DNA of 64,000 nucleotides from Talpa occidentalis. Lineage: Eukaryota; Chordata; Mammalia; Eulipotyphla; Talpidae. A program made the translations under genes and the position numbers. This document shows positions 1 through 12,225 of this stretch, piece after piece. The notes under the pieces were generated by a model. The model made no database searches, had not been told where the DNA came from, and saw only the letters and a list, made by a program, of their open reading frames with translations. The stretch lies in assembly GCF_014898055.3 (NCBI RefSeq), contig NW_023604295.1, positions 70,830,301 to 70,894,300 of the forward strand, written 5' to 3'. How positions within the stretch are numbered: position 1 is the first letter of the stretch; each line of letters begins with the position of its first letter.

Positions 1-1040
1 TTTAACAAAATATATTCTCATTGGTAATACAATACACATAAAATATATTTTTCTCTCTGCTTATTATTCAAAGTATCTTATTAACAAAATACCTATAACA
101 ATTGATTATTAATGATTTTCTAGACATAATCACGTGGTGTGCAAATAATATTAAACTTCCTTCATTTTTACACATTATCTACCAGCAGTCAAGTGAAACA
201 CTTTAAGTTGTTGCTACATAAGTCCACACTTAACTTTGTTCCCATGTTTTATGAATAACTTTATTGAGAAGGTAAATTCTTTCTCTGTCCTAAAATATGA
301 GTATTCCATCTCTTCAAAAAGAGAATTGGAGTGTCATTTAACTAGTAAAGACACTTTTTAATAAGATTTATTTTGAAACAAAATCAAATTGTTGATTTTG
401 TAGTGTGGCTGTGCTAACCCTATTAGGAGCAAACTTGTGTCATTTCCCCAGTCCAAACACATCCTTTACCCTTTGCTTGCTAACTCCATCACAATATTCC
501 TTCAGAAGCTGTACTATGCATGTCCCATCACATATGACACTTATCAAAAAGGTGCCATCCCATTCCAGCAAAGGACACAGGTAAGAACAGTGTCCCTTGA
601 TCAGGATATTTTGAATCTTAGCTAAGTTTACAGTAAGTCTGAAAGATGATCGCCTTGCTTTATTTACATGAGAGTTTCCTAAAATCATACCCTGTAACCT
701 GTAGTGCCTTTCCTGAGGAACACTATTCAACTGGCCCCTTTGAATTCTATAAGCTACTTATTTCCAAGAATTTCCTTCATTCTGTTTACTTCTTTACTTT
801 TTATTTCTATCAAAAACTTAGCCAGAAATAGCATCTGGTGGTTAAACAAAGAACCCTGAAATGTTAAGAAAAAGTTAGAAAATGTAAAAATATTAGACAC
901 TATAAAATTTCAAGAGTCTAAAGAAAATAGTAATTGCTTAATTGGTAGATTTTATTTTATGTGATTTAAGTTTTTTTCTAAATATACATATACACACAAA
1001 TACCTGTGTCTTCTTCCATTTCTCTAAATAATGTATTATA
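1..1040. other. AT-rich non-coding stretch
   Basis: No gene or clear repeat recognised. Open frames near 437-831 occur on both strands and overlap each other, have no recognisable domain, and look like chance frames in AT-rich DNA. Confidence 0.5.
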
Positions 1041-1044
1041 GTTT

Positions 1045-1600
1045 GCACTTTACAAGTTCTCCTTCACCTACTTTGTTAAATTTATTCCAAGGGATTTAAT
1101 TCATTTTGTTACAGTACTAAATAGGATTGTTTTCTACATTTCTTTTTTTCTAGTTTGTCATATATATATGAGAACACAATAGATTTTTCTATATTGATTG
1201 TGAACCGTGTTATGTTACAGTACTAATTACTATTTATGATAGATTTTAGTGAAATCTTTAGTGATATTATATATATATGTACATTATATATATATAAATA
1301 TAAATGATGTCATCTACAAATAGTGAGTTTTACTTCTTCTTTCCCTATTTGGATTCCTTTTATATCTTTCTCTTGCCTAATTGTTCTAGCTAGGATTTCC
1401 AATACTATGTTGAACAGCAGTGGAGAAAATGTACATTTTTTTTCTTGTCTTGATGTTAGAGAAAAAGCTTTCAGTTTCTCATCATTGAGTATGATAACTG
1501 TAGTCTTGTAATATATGACCTTTACTATGTTGAGGTATATTCCTTCTATCCTATTTTTTAAGAGTATCATTTTTAACAAGGACAAAGTGTTCAATTATAG
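1045..1600 (-). mobile_element. LINE-1 ORF2 fragment (reverse-transcriptase region), antisense
   Basis: Read on the minus strand, the segment encodes a degraded piece of the L1 ORF2p reverse transcriptase. The open frame at 1310-1594 contains [18 protein letters not shown] followed by a [15 protein letters not shown] stretch, which in intact L1 lies just before the catalytic FADD motif. The motif itself is lost. On the plus strand the familiar antisense L1 text (TAGGATTTCCAATACTATGT) is visible at about 1392. The fragment is interrupted by an AT-rich insert near 1266-1300. It is a dead, 5'- and 3'-truncated copy and not a host gene. Confidence 0.88.
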
Positions 1601-1918
1601 TTGTAATGTAATTTTTCCTAGTTACTAGTACTCAGAATACTTACAATGATCCTTACATTTTATTTTTACAAATATTGTATTAGTAAAAAATAAAAATTAA
1701 TATTAAATACAAGTTTCATAATTTTCTTTTAAGTGTGATAGAAGTCTATTTGATTAATTTAAGAGAAACTATTCTTTACATAAGTAAGAGATCCTGATCT
1801 CACATATGAAGGAACAACCCTGGAAATTTAGAAATTATTTTATATTCCTGTATATTAGGGGAAATAAAATAAAATGCGGCATAGAAAGGCAAATTCTTTA
1901 TATAATTTATATTCTTTA
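1601..1918. other. AT-rich non-coding stretch
   Basis: I see no gene or recognisable repeat here. Confidence 0.45.
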
Positions 1919-1933
1919 AGTTTCTAAGACCTT

Positions 1934-2190
1934 GGGCCTCGCTGGTGGCGCAAGAGGTTAAGCATAGCACTGAGAAGCTACCTGCAGACTCTGCAGTTTG
2001 ATCCCGTCCTGGCGGGCCAGGAGGAAACTCACATGGCGCAGCAGACCTCTCCTGCCTAGACTGCTGCTCCCCTCAGCAGTGTATTTCAGTCAGTCTGCCT
2101 GTTCTGTTCCCAGTGTGTCTCTGGTGAATCCTCTTACCTCTGGCCTTTATCCCTGTTCTTGCACTTATAAATAAATAAATCTTTAAAAAA
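1934..2190 (+). mobile_element. tRNA-Glu-derived SINE, type B
   Basis: Full-length copy: tRNA-like head (CTGGTGGCGCAAGAGGTTAAG), body with the family landmark CTCAGCAGTGTATTTCAGTC, and tail AAATAAATAAATCTTT-poly(A). Flanked by a perfect 12-bp target-site duplication AGTTTCTAAGAC at 1919-1930 and 2191-2202, which proves insertion by retrotransposition. Confidence 0.92.
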
Positions 2191-2202
2191 AGTTTCTAAG
2201 AC

Positions 2203-2639
2203 ATTATTTTGACAATGAAATAAATTATTTGATATGCTTCAAAACAGATATGTGTAAAAAGACATGCCTTTATTATTTTATGACATTATAGACAAAATTG
2301 AACTTTGTAAGCAGGTATTCAATTCAAAATGACTTTTTCTTCAGTGTAGAAGGAATAAAAATGCTAACTTTGAGTCATTTATTATCTGACTATACTACCT
2401 GGCTCTATGCATTTTCAGAAAATCAATATAAGTCATTTAAATTAAATATATTTAAAAATATTTTCTGGAAATTTTTAAATTACAGGATAATCTCAATGTG
2501 AGCAAAGAAAAAAACATTTACAAATGAGTTTTTAGCAAAAAATAGATAAACAACAGATACTGCCAAGAAAATTGTATGCTGTCTTTAATTAGTGCCTTGG
2601 GCTATATAGACATTTAAAAACTTTATTTTTAGATTCTTT
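2203..2639. other. AT-rich non-coding stretch
   Basis: No gene recognised. The frame at 2298-2501 has no domain and is low-complexity near its end. Confidence 0.45.
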
Positions 2640-2656
2640 AAAAATTTTGCATCTGG

Positions 2657-2902
2657 GCCTCCCCGGTGGCACAGTGGTTGAGTGCTGGATTGCGAAACTG
2701 CCCACAGCCTCTGCAGCGCTGGTTTGATCCCTGGCTGCTCCCCGGCCAACAAAGGAGGGTCCCACTTGGCGCACAGACCTTTCCTGCCACCCGCTTCTCC
2801 CCTCAGCAGTGTACTTTGTCAGTCTGCCTGTTCTGCTCTCCGCTCTGGCTCTGGTGAATTCTCTTACCCTCCCAGGCCTCTGTATGTACCCCAGTGCTTG
2901 TC

Positions 2903-2945
<43 letters not shown>

Positions 2946-2950
2946 ATCTT
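2657..2950 (+). mobile_element. tRNA-Glu-derived SINE, type A
   Basis: Full-length type A copy with head GGTGGCACAGTGGTTGAG, the TGCGAAACTGCC and CCTCTGCAGC landmarks, body, and a long (AAAT)n array of about 11 units at 2903-2947 before TCTT. A 17-bp TSD, AAAAATTTTGCATCTGG, is at 2640-2656 and 2951-2967. The expanded tail and intact TSD suggest a young insertion. Confidence 0.93.
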
Positions 2951-2967
2951 AAAAATTTTGCATCTGG

Positions 2968-4379
2968 ATTCCATAGTTATTCTCCATATATGCACTCCTA
3001 TTTTTTATATGGGTCTCAGATCCCTAAATACAGAAATATCTTCTTCAGAAGGCATTATTTTTAAGGGGTACATTTCAAATATTTTGTGCCTGTCTATATT
3101 GCTGCCTCAGGGCTGCCCATTAAATGACCAGTTTCTACACTGAAAAGACTTTCCTATAAATTGATGTTATTGTTTCAAAGATGCTAATGAGTTTTGGGGG
3201 TGGGTAACACGTGCAAATAAAAAAGCTACCCATTCCTTATGTGTGTGTCTTTGTATAAGCTTCCCAATTACATATTTTCTATAAATGACTCCTATACAAT
3301 ATATGGGAACTTTAATTTCTGATCAGTTTCAAACTTTACATTGCTTTGATTACTCAATCTGAAATAAAATTTACCTTAGACTAAACCAAAACTTGAAGAA
3401 AATCAGAAGGGTTCTACAATCCAGTGGTCAGAGTGTGTCTATTCAAGTTTGACAAAGGATTGATACTGTCAGTTAGCTCTCCAGTTAAAAAATAGAGCTC
3501 TCTTCATGAGAAAAGAAGTTTCATAAACTTATTTTTCTCTCAAAGTTTTCTACATGGCTTCTTGTTATGGGGTGATATGAAAGACAGAGAAAGACATGAT
3601 AATGTAAAAAACATTCAAACTTTCCACCTTATATTTCAAGTCTTTGGACTTCAGCTGTCAGTTAAAATTCATATACTTATATTTCAGTCTTGAAAAAAAT
3701 CTTTCGCATGGAAGTAGTGGTTTTTGAAAGTTTATAAAAAAATTGAAATTTATTTATTTTAAAGATATATTACTTGATTGAAGTGAAACTATAAATAAAT
3801 TAAATCAGCTCAGTAATGTGAGATCTGGCATTTTTCTACATTTAGTTTGTTATTTTCTTTTAATTTATGAACATACACTTATAATACTTGTGTGTTACCA
3901 TAAAACATCAAGGTCTGAATAGAGATAAATAAATCTTTTGTTATTGTTAATATAAAGGAGAACATATGCACTATTTCTAAAAAAATCACTGCTGTTTAAA
4001 TAAATTTACTTTGCAATAATACTTAGTTTTGAAATTTATAAATTCAGTCTGTGTATCACTGTGTCAAACTAGACAAAATACATAACTCATATATGGTTAA
4101 TCTAATTACTTTTGTATTTAATAAATTTATAAGACATTTTTAGATGATTGTGTTGTCTCTTGCTTAAGATTTTATAAATCAATGTCTAAATATATTTTTC
4201 TGTTAAGAATATCAAAACACCAGTGAAATCTAATAAGACTACTTTTATTAGATAAAATAATAGTTAGGAGTAGATGCCTAGGAGTTACAGGATAAGCGTT
4301 AATTTTTACAGCATGGTAATAAAACTGGCTGAACAGAACTGAAAATTAAATGATAAAAGAGAACCAAGAGGTGAAAATT
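2968..4379. other. AT-rich non-coding stretch
   Basis: About 1.4 kb without a supportable gene or a repeat that I can name. Confidence 0.45.
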
Positions 4380-5100
4380 GTTCATGCAGAAAGAGTTGCA
4401 AGTTCAATAGTCCTAAGTTAAGCACAGATACAAAAGGGGTTTGGCAGGAATAAGGGCATTTCATGAATATGGGGGGAAATGATAGAAAATGACATTGGAG
4501 AAGTTGTTAGGGATCAGGGCAGGTCAAGCATTTTAGAGTTTGGTTTTATGTTTAGAATTTATTGTAAGCCCAAGAAGAAGCAAGAATTTAGGTCAAGTTC
4601 TAGTAGCTTATACTAGAGTATTTCACAGTGGTGCCAATAAAATGAAAGATTTTAGATGAAGTTTAGAGATTTTATGACCATTTAATGTAGAGACAAATAT
4701 GACCCCAACTAGGGATGGAAGATTTAACAAATAAAAATAGAGCAATCTAAATAATATTATAGTGTAAGTATACCCCATGAAATTTTGAGACACAAATGAT
4801 ACATCAACATACTATTTGTTATTTCTGTAAAATTCCATTTCATCCAGATACCTTGAATGTTATCTGGCACACCTAAAACCCCTGACATTGTTGAGTATCA
4901 AGGGAAAGGAACATTCCATGGAGTTTGTAAAGGAAGACTTGGAGAAAAAGAATGGTAGTTGGAAATGAAGAGGAAAAGAAACAGAAATCATATTTTGAAG
5001 ATGGTCACTTTGAAAATTTTATTAGGCATCCTAATGGAGATATTCAGAAAAGCTCAAGCATGAAAAGAGGGTTATAAACTGATACATTAGTTACCTATGT
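4380..5100. repeat. Ancient purine-rich interspersed repeat (family not named)
   Basis: The text from 4390 to 4720 (for example GTCAAGCATTTTAGAGTTTGG at about 4525, TTTATTGTAAGCCCAAG at about 4559) resembles a widely dispersed old mammalian repeat whose consensus reads GGAGTTTGGATTTTATTC. Divergence is high and I cannot assign the family with certainty. Confidence 0.35.
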
Positions 5101-5656
5101 ACTGCATTTAGGTGCTGTTTCAAGTTGTGGGAATAAATGAACAATGTTGGAGAAGTTAGTGATAAATATGTGATAAGTTAAAGAGTAATGTGCAAAGAAA
5201 ATAGAAAATCAGCAATTTTGGGCAAAAATCATAGAGATCCAAGTCAATTAAAATAAAGTAATTTGACTATGAAGACACTCTGGGGACTGTCCCAGCAAAA
5301 ATTCAGCACACCATCATTGCAAATCCCCGTACTATGTTACTGCCACTGGAAAGATAAAAAGAGTGAGTGGTTGTCGAGAACCATAGTCCACAAAAAAACA
5401 TCTTTTAAGATAAAGATACTGATGACCTCATTCTAGTATTTCTCCCATATAAGTTATATCAGCTAATGAAGATGACACCATAAACTTATATAATACACTT
5501 CCCTATTTCTTATCTTCATGTTTGAAAGAGTACCAGATGACTTTTTCTAAAATGAACATTTTGTTAAGGCATAATTATTGTGATTTTTCTATTGTATTGC
5601 TTTGGTTCTACCTTGGTTCTGGTAAGAACTGCTGGTATATAAGCCACAGTCCACCT
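5101..5656. other. Non-coding stretch
   Basis: No gene recognised. The part at 5270-5360 is less AT-rich than its surroundings but I could not identify it. Confidence 0.4.
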
Positions 5657-5673
5657 CAGGAGGGTGGACATTC

Positions 5674-5939
5674 TTTTTTTTTTTAAGATTTATTTATTTA
5701 TACAAGAACTGGGGTACAGTCAGAGTTGTGGGAGCGTGAGAGAATTCACCAGAGACAGAGCGGTGAGCAGAAGAGGCAGATGGACCGAAGACACTGCTGA
5801 GGAGAGCAGCAGGGAGGCAGGAGAGGTCTGCTGCACCATGTGGGTTTCTCCCTGGCTGGCTGAGAATCTAACCCACACTACAGAGGCTGCGGACAGCTTC
5901 ACAGAGCTGCGCTCAACCCACTGCGCCACCGGGGAGGCC
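5674..5939 (-). mobile_element. tRNA-Glu-derived SINE, type B
   Basis: Reverse-strand full-length copy: poly(T), AAGATTTATTTATTTATACAAGAACTGGGG tail complement (listed here only as landmark positions 5681-5714), body, and head ending GCGCCACCGGGGAGGCC. Flanked by a perfect TSD CAGGAGGGTGGACATTC at 5657-5673 and 5940-5956. Confidence 0.93.
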
Positions 5940-5956
5940 CAGGAGGGTGGACATTC

Positions 5957-6179
5957 TTTTTGAGATACTGTACCACAGGTTAATCTTCACTTTTGGCTCC
6001 AAAATTAAAAATCTTCTATTAATTTTTTCTCATTACAGTGGTGATTATTTTAGTTAAAAGTTAGAAATATAGAAAAGATGAAAACAAATGTATGTGTCTC
6101 TGAAATTTAGTATTAATCACTATTTACTTTCTAAATAATTGGATTTGTTTAAAGATAGAGTTCATGAAAAGTAATAAGC
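5957..6179. other. AT-rich non-coding stretch
   Basis: I see nothing recognisable here. Confidence 0.4.
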
Positions 6180-6262
6180 AGTATATTCTGTAACTTTGAT
6201 GAGTTACTTCACTCTCTGGGTTTCTGTTTCACACACTTGAAAAGAATTTAAGACAGTACTCT
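6180..6262 (+). mobile_element. MIR SINE remnant
   Basis: The run TGATGAGTTACTTCACTCTC followed by a GGTTTCTGTTTC stretch matches the conserved MIR core pattern (TGACCTTGGGCAAGTTACTT...CTCAGTTTC) with many substitutions. Confidence 0.5.
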
Positions 6263-6396
6263 AATTAAAATTATTAGATCTTATGCTACTTGTAGAGTTT
6301 TTTTATCTAATGCAGCTTCTGACTAAGCAATTATGTAGAAAATGTTGATTTTCAAATAATATTGCTTATATCGATGCTAATTCTTTGAGGTGTTAT

Positions 6397-6686
6397 TTTT
6401 TGTTGTTGTTGTTATTGTTTTTTAATTTTATTTATTTATTTATTTATACAAGCACTGGGTACAGTCAGAAGCGCGGGAGGGTGAGAGAATTCACCAGAGT
6501 CAGAGCGGGGAGCAGAACAGGCAGACAGACAAAGTACACCATTGAGGGGAGCAGCGGGCGGCAGGAGAGGTCTGCCTGCGCGCCATGTGGGACCCTCGCC
6601 TGACGGCCTTGGATCAAACCAGCGCTGCAGAGGCTGTGGGCAGCTTCGCAACCCAGCGCTCAACCGCTGCGCCACAATGGAGGCCC
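6397..6686 (-). mobile_element. tRNA-Glu-derived SINE, type A
   Basis: Reverse-strand full-length type A copy with tail TTTATTTATTTATACAAGCACTGGGTAC complement at about 6432-6461, GC-rich body (GCGGGCGGCAGGAGAGG), and head ending near 6684. TSD TGAGGTGTTAT at 6386-6396 and 6687-6697. A short (TTG)n tract at 6401-6416 lies between the TSD and the tail. Confidence 0.93.
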
Positions 6687-6697
6687 TGAGGTGTTAT

Positions 6698-7248
6698 GTT
6701 TTATCAGGTGACATTATGGTGTCTAAATACTGAAAAATTTTCATTGATAACTATCAGGTTCTATAATGTTTTTAACATTTTATTACATATCTTCAAGAGA
6801 TGTTGACATATAAATGGTAATTGCAACTGAAATGGTTAGCATGTAATACTGTAATGTTTTTTTGTAATGTCCTGAAATACCTTATAGACCCTTTGAAATT
6901 AAAGTTATATTTATACAAATAAAAGGTGTTTATATCTAGTTTATATAGCACTGACTTAATATCTATTAAATTCCTATTTATATTGAGACATATAGGATAT
7001 TCATGCTTATCTTCTGCCACTCAAAATTGTCATGATTTATTAAAATTTGAAAGAAGGTCCAAAAATAATGTTAGAGAAGAAATCTGAGAACACTTCTGAT
7101 GCTGAATTTTTTTCTTTTCTACTTGATGTAAAAGATCAAAATGTATAACTTTTCTTGATATTCCAATGAGACCAATTCATAATATTTAAATTAAGTTAGT
7201 ATTACAACACTGCTCAATTAAAGCACTGCTAAATTAATAGTAACCACA
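6698..7248. other. AT-rich non-coding stretch
   Basis: No gene or nameable repeat is visible. Confidence 0.4.
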
Positions 7249-7249
7249 A

Positions 7250-7276
7250 TACACACACACACACACACACACACAA
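7250..7276. repeat. (AC)n microsatellite
   Basis: Uninterrupted AC dinucleotide run of about 13 units, a typical mammalian microsatellite. Confidence 0.95.
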
Positions 7277-7846
7277 GCTAATATGTTTTTATATCTGGTA
7301 TTATGAAAAATTAAATTCTTTGTGGAAGTGTGTTAATTTTTAAATAATATTTTTCACAGTGGCATAATCCATAATCTATTTTAAATGACATCCAGCCATG
7401 TAAGGAAAATAAATATATGTACTTTTGTTTGTCATGCCTGTTTAAAATTACCATTTATACAATGCTGCACATTACCATGATTAAAAATGTAACAGTATAG
7501 TCTGCCAACTTACTCTTCCTGATTATGGTTGGGTTTGTTTCCTATCATTTATGGTTAGAGATATAGGCATTTTCCAAGTACATTGTTCAGTTTTCTAAAT
7601 CACTCCACTGGAAATGTTGACACACCAAATATTATTTACTTCCCAGAAGTTATTGAGTATCTCACAGCATTATTTGGAATATTTCTTCTATGCATTTTGT
7701 TCATGTTCAACTTCTGTTGGGCATATACATATTTGGTACATATTTGGAAATTAAGCGTTTGACATGGTTGTGACGTGATACTACCCAGAAAATTGAGTTC
7801 TGATAAGAATTGCTGTGTGATGTTATCAGACACATCTTTGGGAGGG
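7277..7846. other. AT-rich non-coding stretch
   Basis: The frame at 7636-7956 (minus) is 106 codons but has no domain and crosses the hairpins at 7847-7895, so I do not call it a gene. Confidence 0.4.
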
Positions 7847-7895
7847 CTTATTTTACAATCTTTTGTAAAATAAGATTGTTCAGAGGAACAATCTT
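7847..7895. repeat. Two abutting inverted repeats
   Basis: Arms CTTATTTTAC (7847-7856) and GTAAAATAAG (7865-7874) are perfect complements around an 8-nt loop. Overlapping their right end by three bases, AAGATTGTTC (7872-7881) pairs with GAACAATCTT (7886-7895) around a 4-nt loop. Confidence 0.8.
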
Positions 7896-9280
7896 TTCCT
7901 CTGATTTTAAAAAGTATGTAGTAGATGGCCAAAACCATTTCAATGCCTAGCAACAACTTCTATGCAAGATTAAATCACAGATATAGAGTAACTTTTTGGG
8001 CGATACCAAATTTTTCTTTGTATATCAACATATGAAAGCAAGTATAGTTTTTCTTCAACCATTTTCTTATTACTGTAACAAAATTTTATTCATATGAAAC
8101 TATGCTGTAAAGTTAGATAATCAATTATCTGAATCTCAGAGCTTCCTGAAAGTTCTTCCTTATTAATTATAAACTGCATCATTCACTCCTATGTTAATGG
8201 AAAATTAAGACTATGTAACCTTGTAGTTGTACGTTTTGGGAACTGCTATATTATTCAGAAAATATTGTATGCAATCAACTCTCTGTGTATTTTTAACTCT
8301 TATCAAGCAAAGCACAACTGATTTGTTAACTCTGCAAGAAAATAATCAGTTCTTACCTAATTTTATAAATTAACTATTTAATGTAGTATTTACAATAATA
8401 ATTTGCATATATTTGAGTTTAATTATAAATTATTGTTGATGAGTTGATTAATCTGTAATTTGGAAAATCCCCTAATATTCATTTTATCTAATTTATTGTG
8501 ACATTTTATGAACTTTTTTGATATTGTTTTCATCTGGATATGAAATGTTACAGACTTAAAAATAAATTCAATTTAATGAATCTTTATATGAAGAAAATAT
8601 TATTTAATTTACTTTTACATATTTAAATGATACTGTAGGGCTAACAATTCTAACATTGATAATTAAAACGGAATTCTGTGCCTATTCTAATGTTAAATTA
8701 CATATCTATGGTTATAAGTAAGACTATGACTAAGTTTGCTTAGTGTTTTTATCTTATTTTCATTAACCTAAAATTTTTAAATATATTTATAGGTTAATGA
8801 TTAAAAGTGGTCAATTTAAAGAGTCTTACATTGGTTATAAATTAATAAAAAGGGCAACCTTTTGCATTTACTACATCAAAAACTTTAGATAAGACATGAT
8901 AAAGAAACTTATTATCAGAGAAACTAGTAAAGATTAAGATATGAATCTAATATATGTAACATATTTCCTCTGCTCAAGAATGTAGAGATTTCCACCCAAA
9001 CAGTTCCATCAAGTAGTTAATATTTCATATGACTAAATATTTTAAATTATTTAATTCTCTTGTTTTGACATAAAAATCAAACAATAAATTATTAACTGCC
9101 CCATATTAATAAATAGTAGCAGAGGTTGCAATACAGGAAATCCTTTTCATATAAAAATTTTCATCTGAACAAGGAAACAAAGCATTACCCTCACTCCCCA
9201 GAAAGATACTCTAAGTTTTTAATAACGTTAAGACTGTGCTTTAATTTTTAAATAATCTGCTGCTTTGTAAAAAGCAAAAC
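7896..9280. other. AT-rich non-coding stretch
   Basis: About 1.4 kb of AT-rich sequence with no gene or repeat that I can support. Confidence 0.45.
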
Positions 9281-9640
9281 TCCCCACTTTCTACGTATGT
9301 ACATAAAAAGAAATCAGTTGTGGTATGTGGGCAAATCGAGTGCCTGGAAGGAGGAACCACAATGTGAGCGACAAGCCAGAAGAGACTGAAATATCGAGAA
9401 ATTACAGCCCTAAGTGGGATATCCTCTTTTCTAAAGAGACAAGAGGCTGCATCTATTTAACAGACCTGGAACAGTTATTCTCTGCTGCCAAATATCCCAC
9501 TTGAGAGGCAAAAAAAAAAAAAAAAAATTGTCCTCACACTTTCTGACTTTATGATTTTGGCAGCCAAGATTGAATGGGGGAAATGCAAGCAAAAAACAAG
9601 GAATTTTTGCAACTCGACCTTATAAAAAGATCCTGAATTG
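9281..9640. other. Non-repetitive segment of atypical composition with inverted repeat
   Basis: Higher GC than its flanks and no resemblance to a repeat that I know. It contains a perfect 11-bp inverted repeat, AAGTGGGATAT at 9412-9422 and ATATCCCACTT at 9492-9502, followed by an A run from 9511. It could be a conserved non-coding element, but the sequence alone cannot show this. Confidence 0.3.
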
Positions 9641-12068
9641 CTCCAAAGTATCTAATACTTGAGTTTACAAAAGGTGTTTGATTTTATTTTTTTAAGAGAG
9701 ACAATCAGAATTTAAACTTTGAAAGGGGAGATTTAATATCCGGATTATACCTTCCTTTAAAATAGTGATATATAGACTACCACTGTTTATATCACATTTC
9801 CTAGAAATTATATTGATATCATTTATGTTATTTGGGTGTCCATTAGTAACTGAGAATAACATTTTTCTATATATAACATTATATTTTAACATTATATTAA
9901 CATATTATAATATATATTATATATAACCTTGAAAATCATAAAATTAATCATTGTATCACAATATACCGCAGTATTATTTAATCTTGCTGATGGAAAGACA
10001 TCAAAGATTTCAAATTTCTGGTGGAATCTAAGGCTTGACCATTAGCTTTATCATTATTGCTGTTGTAATTAGCATTTAATTCTTCCATTATTGGCATAAC
10101 TCTTTTCATTTGGTGTAAAAATATTCAATCTAGATCAGTTTTAAATTCTATTAGAATTTTATGACCTTTTCTTTTTTATCATTAATCATTAATGTTCAAC
10201 ACATTCTAGTTAGTCTAATTAACATAATTCCACATAATTACAGGTGTGGAACTGACACAAGTTATTTCCAAGTTATTTGACTCATAACATATCAAAGGAA
10301 ATCCTAAAATAATGTCATATCTCAATTTAACTGTATATTAAAAGAAAATCTGAATTTTCAAATTGTAACTTTTTCTTTATCAGTATAATTTTTCTGCTAG
10401 ATAAGAAATTAGAATACTAATTTCACATATATGACAATAAATATTAAATAACTTTCCCCAAATTTTAATGAGTCATTTTTATATAAGGTGTAAGTGTAAA
10501 AACTTTTCTTCTAATAATCTGATATACTTAGTTTTTCTATAAAAACATGCAACATCAGTATAATTTCATAATAAAAGGTCATACCAAAAATGGCTTGGTG
10601 CTACCTTTCAACAATCAATTTAAGCACCAGACATTTTAGAGAAATTGAAGAGGAATTTCCTATGGTGATAATTTTCCTGGACCACTATCTCCAAACTGTT
10701 AAGGAAAATAAAAAAGCAGCTTGTAGATGTGGTGGTGCAAAGTAGAAAAAAACAACCAAAAGGCATTTGCTGATTTCATATAGGCCAGTGAATCTCACTT
10801 GTATTAAAGGATAGACAGAAAGTATTTTAGTAGTTTTTAAAGGTTTTTCTCCTTAAATAGACCATCTTCCAAAAAAAAGAAACAATATACCAAGTAACTT
10901 AATTATAAAATGTCAAAGCTTAAGAGTGTGCGTTCACAAAGCACCATTATGAGATTTCAATAGCACTGAGACCTGCTCAGGTTAACCTGCCAACTATGTC
11001 CTATTTGCAAGTAAAATTTGCCCTCTTTCCTAATCAACTGCTCTAGAGCTGATTATTTCCCATTTATTTAAAGCTATCTGCCAGGTCTCCCAAATGTTTT
11101 AGTCCTTATTTTAGGACCATCTCAGACTCATTAGCCTTTTTCCTGACAGTGCCAATGTGACTGTCTGACAGTCTGAAACTTGGAGATGTTATGCCATTGA
11201 GTGTCAAGATCTTTCCAGGAAAAAGTGTTTAAAAAGAAAGAACATTTAAATAATGTCAATTTATACAGAAGGTAACAAAGCCAAATATTCTATATTACAT
11301 CTGATATGCCAGCATGTTAGTTTTTTCAATGCAACTAGAATAAAATTATGTTTGTTTTCTATGTTTGTGGAAATAATGTCTCTACTGAAATTTTTTTCAC
11401 AACCAAGTGATTCTTTTGTAATAATCAATATGCAATGAAGCCTTTGGAGAATAATGTTTGATGATATTTAAACAACATTAAATTGCCATCTTTGATCACC
11501 AAAATGATTAAATAATAGCACTTTCATGTGGTTCGGTTTAATATAATGTATAAAATGTGTTGTACTATAGAAACACTTTTTTTATTAAGAAGTAAATTTT
11601 AAGTTCACAAAGTCCAGATTAAATTTATTTGCTAACAAATTACTTTACATTAATTAAAGAATCCAAATGAATTAATTAGTGATTTAAAGAAATAAGGGGT
11701 AAATTAGTACAACAGGGGGAAAAAGTAAAGGCTTCACCATCCAATTGTGAAAATACATTAAGTTACCAGTGAGTTAGTTTTAATATTAATACAAATATAT
11801 AGAAAATAGCAGTGTGCTTAGTTCTTTTGAATGAGGCGGTCAAGCTGTTCTGAATGTCAACAACATTTAGCTGGGATTGATAACCTTAGGTAAACTTAAC
11901 TCTTCCCAAGCTATTTTGATTTGGTTAAAAGTGAATCAACTGTAAAAAGACAGGATCTCATGTCATAAACTTAAAGAACCATAAAAATCTGGACTCCTAA
12001 CTTAGGATGAAGTAATGTAAGCACGATTAGGAAGGGGTTCAGAAATGTTCAAGAATCTATCAGAGGAT
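9641..12068. other. AT-rich non-coding stretch
   Basis: No supportable gene. The region includes an alternating AT tract near 9870-9930. Confidence 0.45.
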
Positions 12069-12083
12069 AACACAAGCACTTTT

Positions 12084-12210
12084 TGTTGTTGTTGTTGTTG
12101 TTGCTGTTGTTGTGGAACCCTCTCCGGCTGCTGGGGAACAAACCGGTGCTGCAGAGGCTGACGGGCAGCCTTGCAGCCCAGTGCTCAACTGCTGCCACCA
12201 GGGGAGGCCC
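12084..12210 (-). mobile_element. Head-only SINE with (CAA)n tail
   Basis: Read on the minus strand, only the tRNA-related head of a type A SINE is present. It starts at 12210 with GGGCCTCCCCTGGTGG, includes the CTCTGCAGCACCGG landmark, and stops soon after the GAGAGGGTTCC segment. A (CAA)n tail follows directly (plus strand GTTGTTGTT... at 12084-12112). The body, AATAAA and TCTT tail are absent. A perfect 15-bp TSD AACACAAGCACTTTT at 12069-12083 and 12211-12225 shows that this short form inserted as such and is not a later deletion product. Confidence 0.9.
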
Positions 12211-12225
12211 AACACAAGCACTTTT

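Noticed and set aside
437..831. Overlapping short frames on both strands near the left end
   Set aside because: No motif, mutually overlapping and in AT-rich DNA; best explained as chance.
1310..1594. Reverse-transcriptase-like frame as a possible novel retroelement
   Set aside because: The motif order is that of ordinary LINE-1 ORF2p and the catalytic motif is lost; it is a dead L1 fragment.
6385..6733. Several frames with shared peptides such as SAGLRSCPQPLQ at many loci
   Set aside because: These recurrent peptides are translations of the SINE head and body in different frames and not a protein family.
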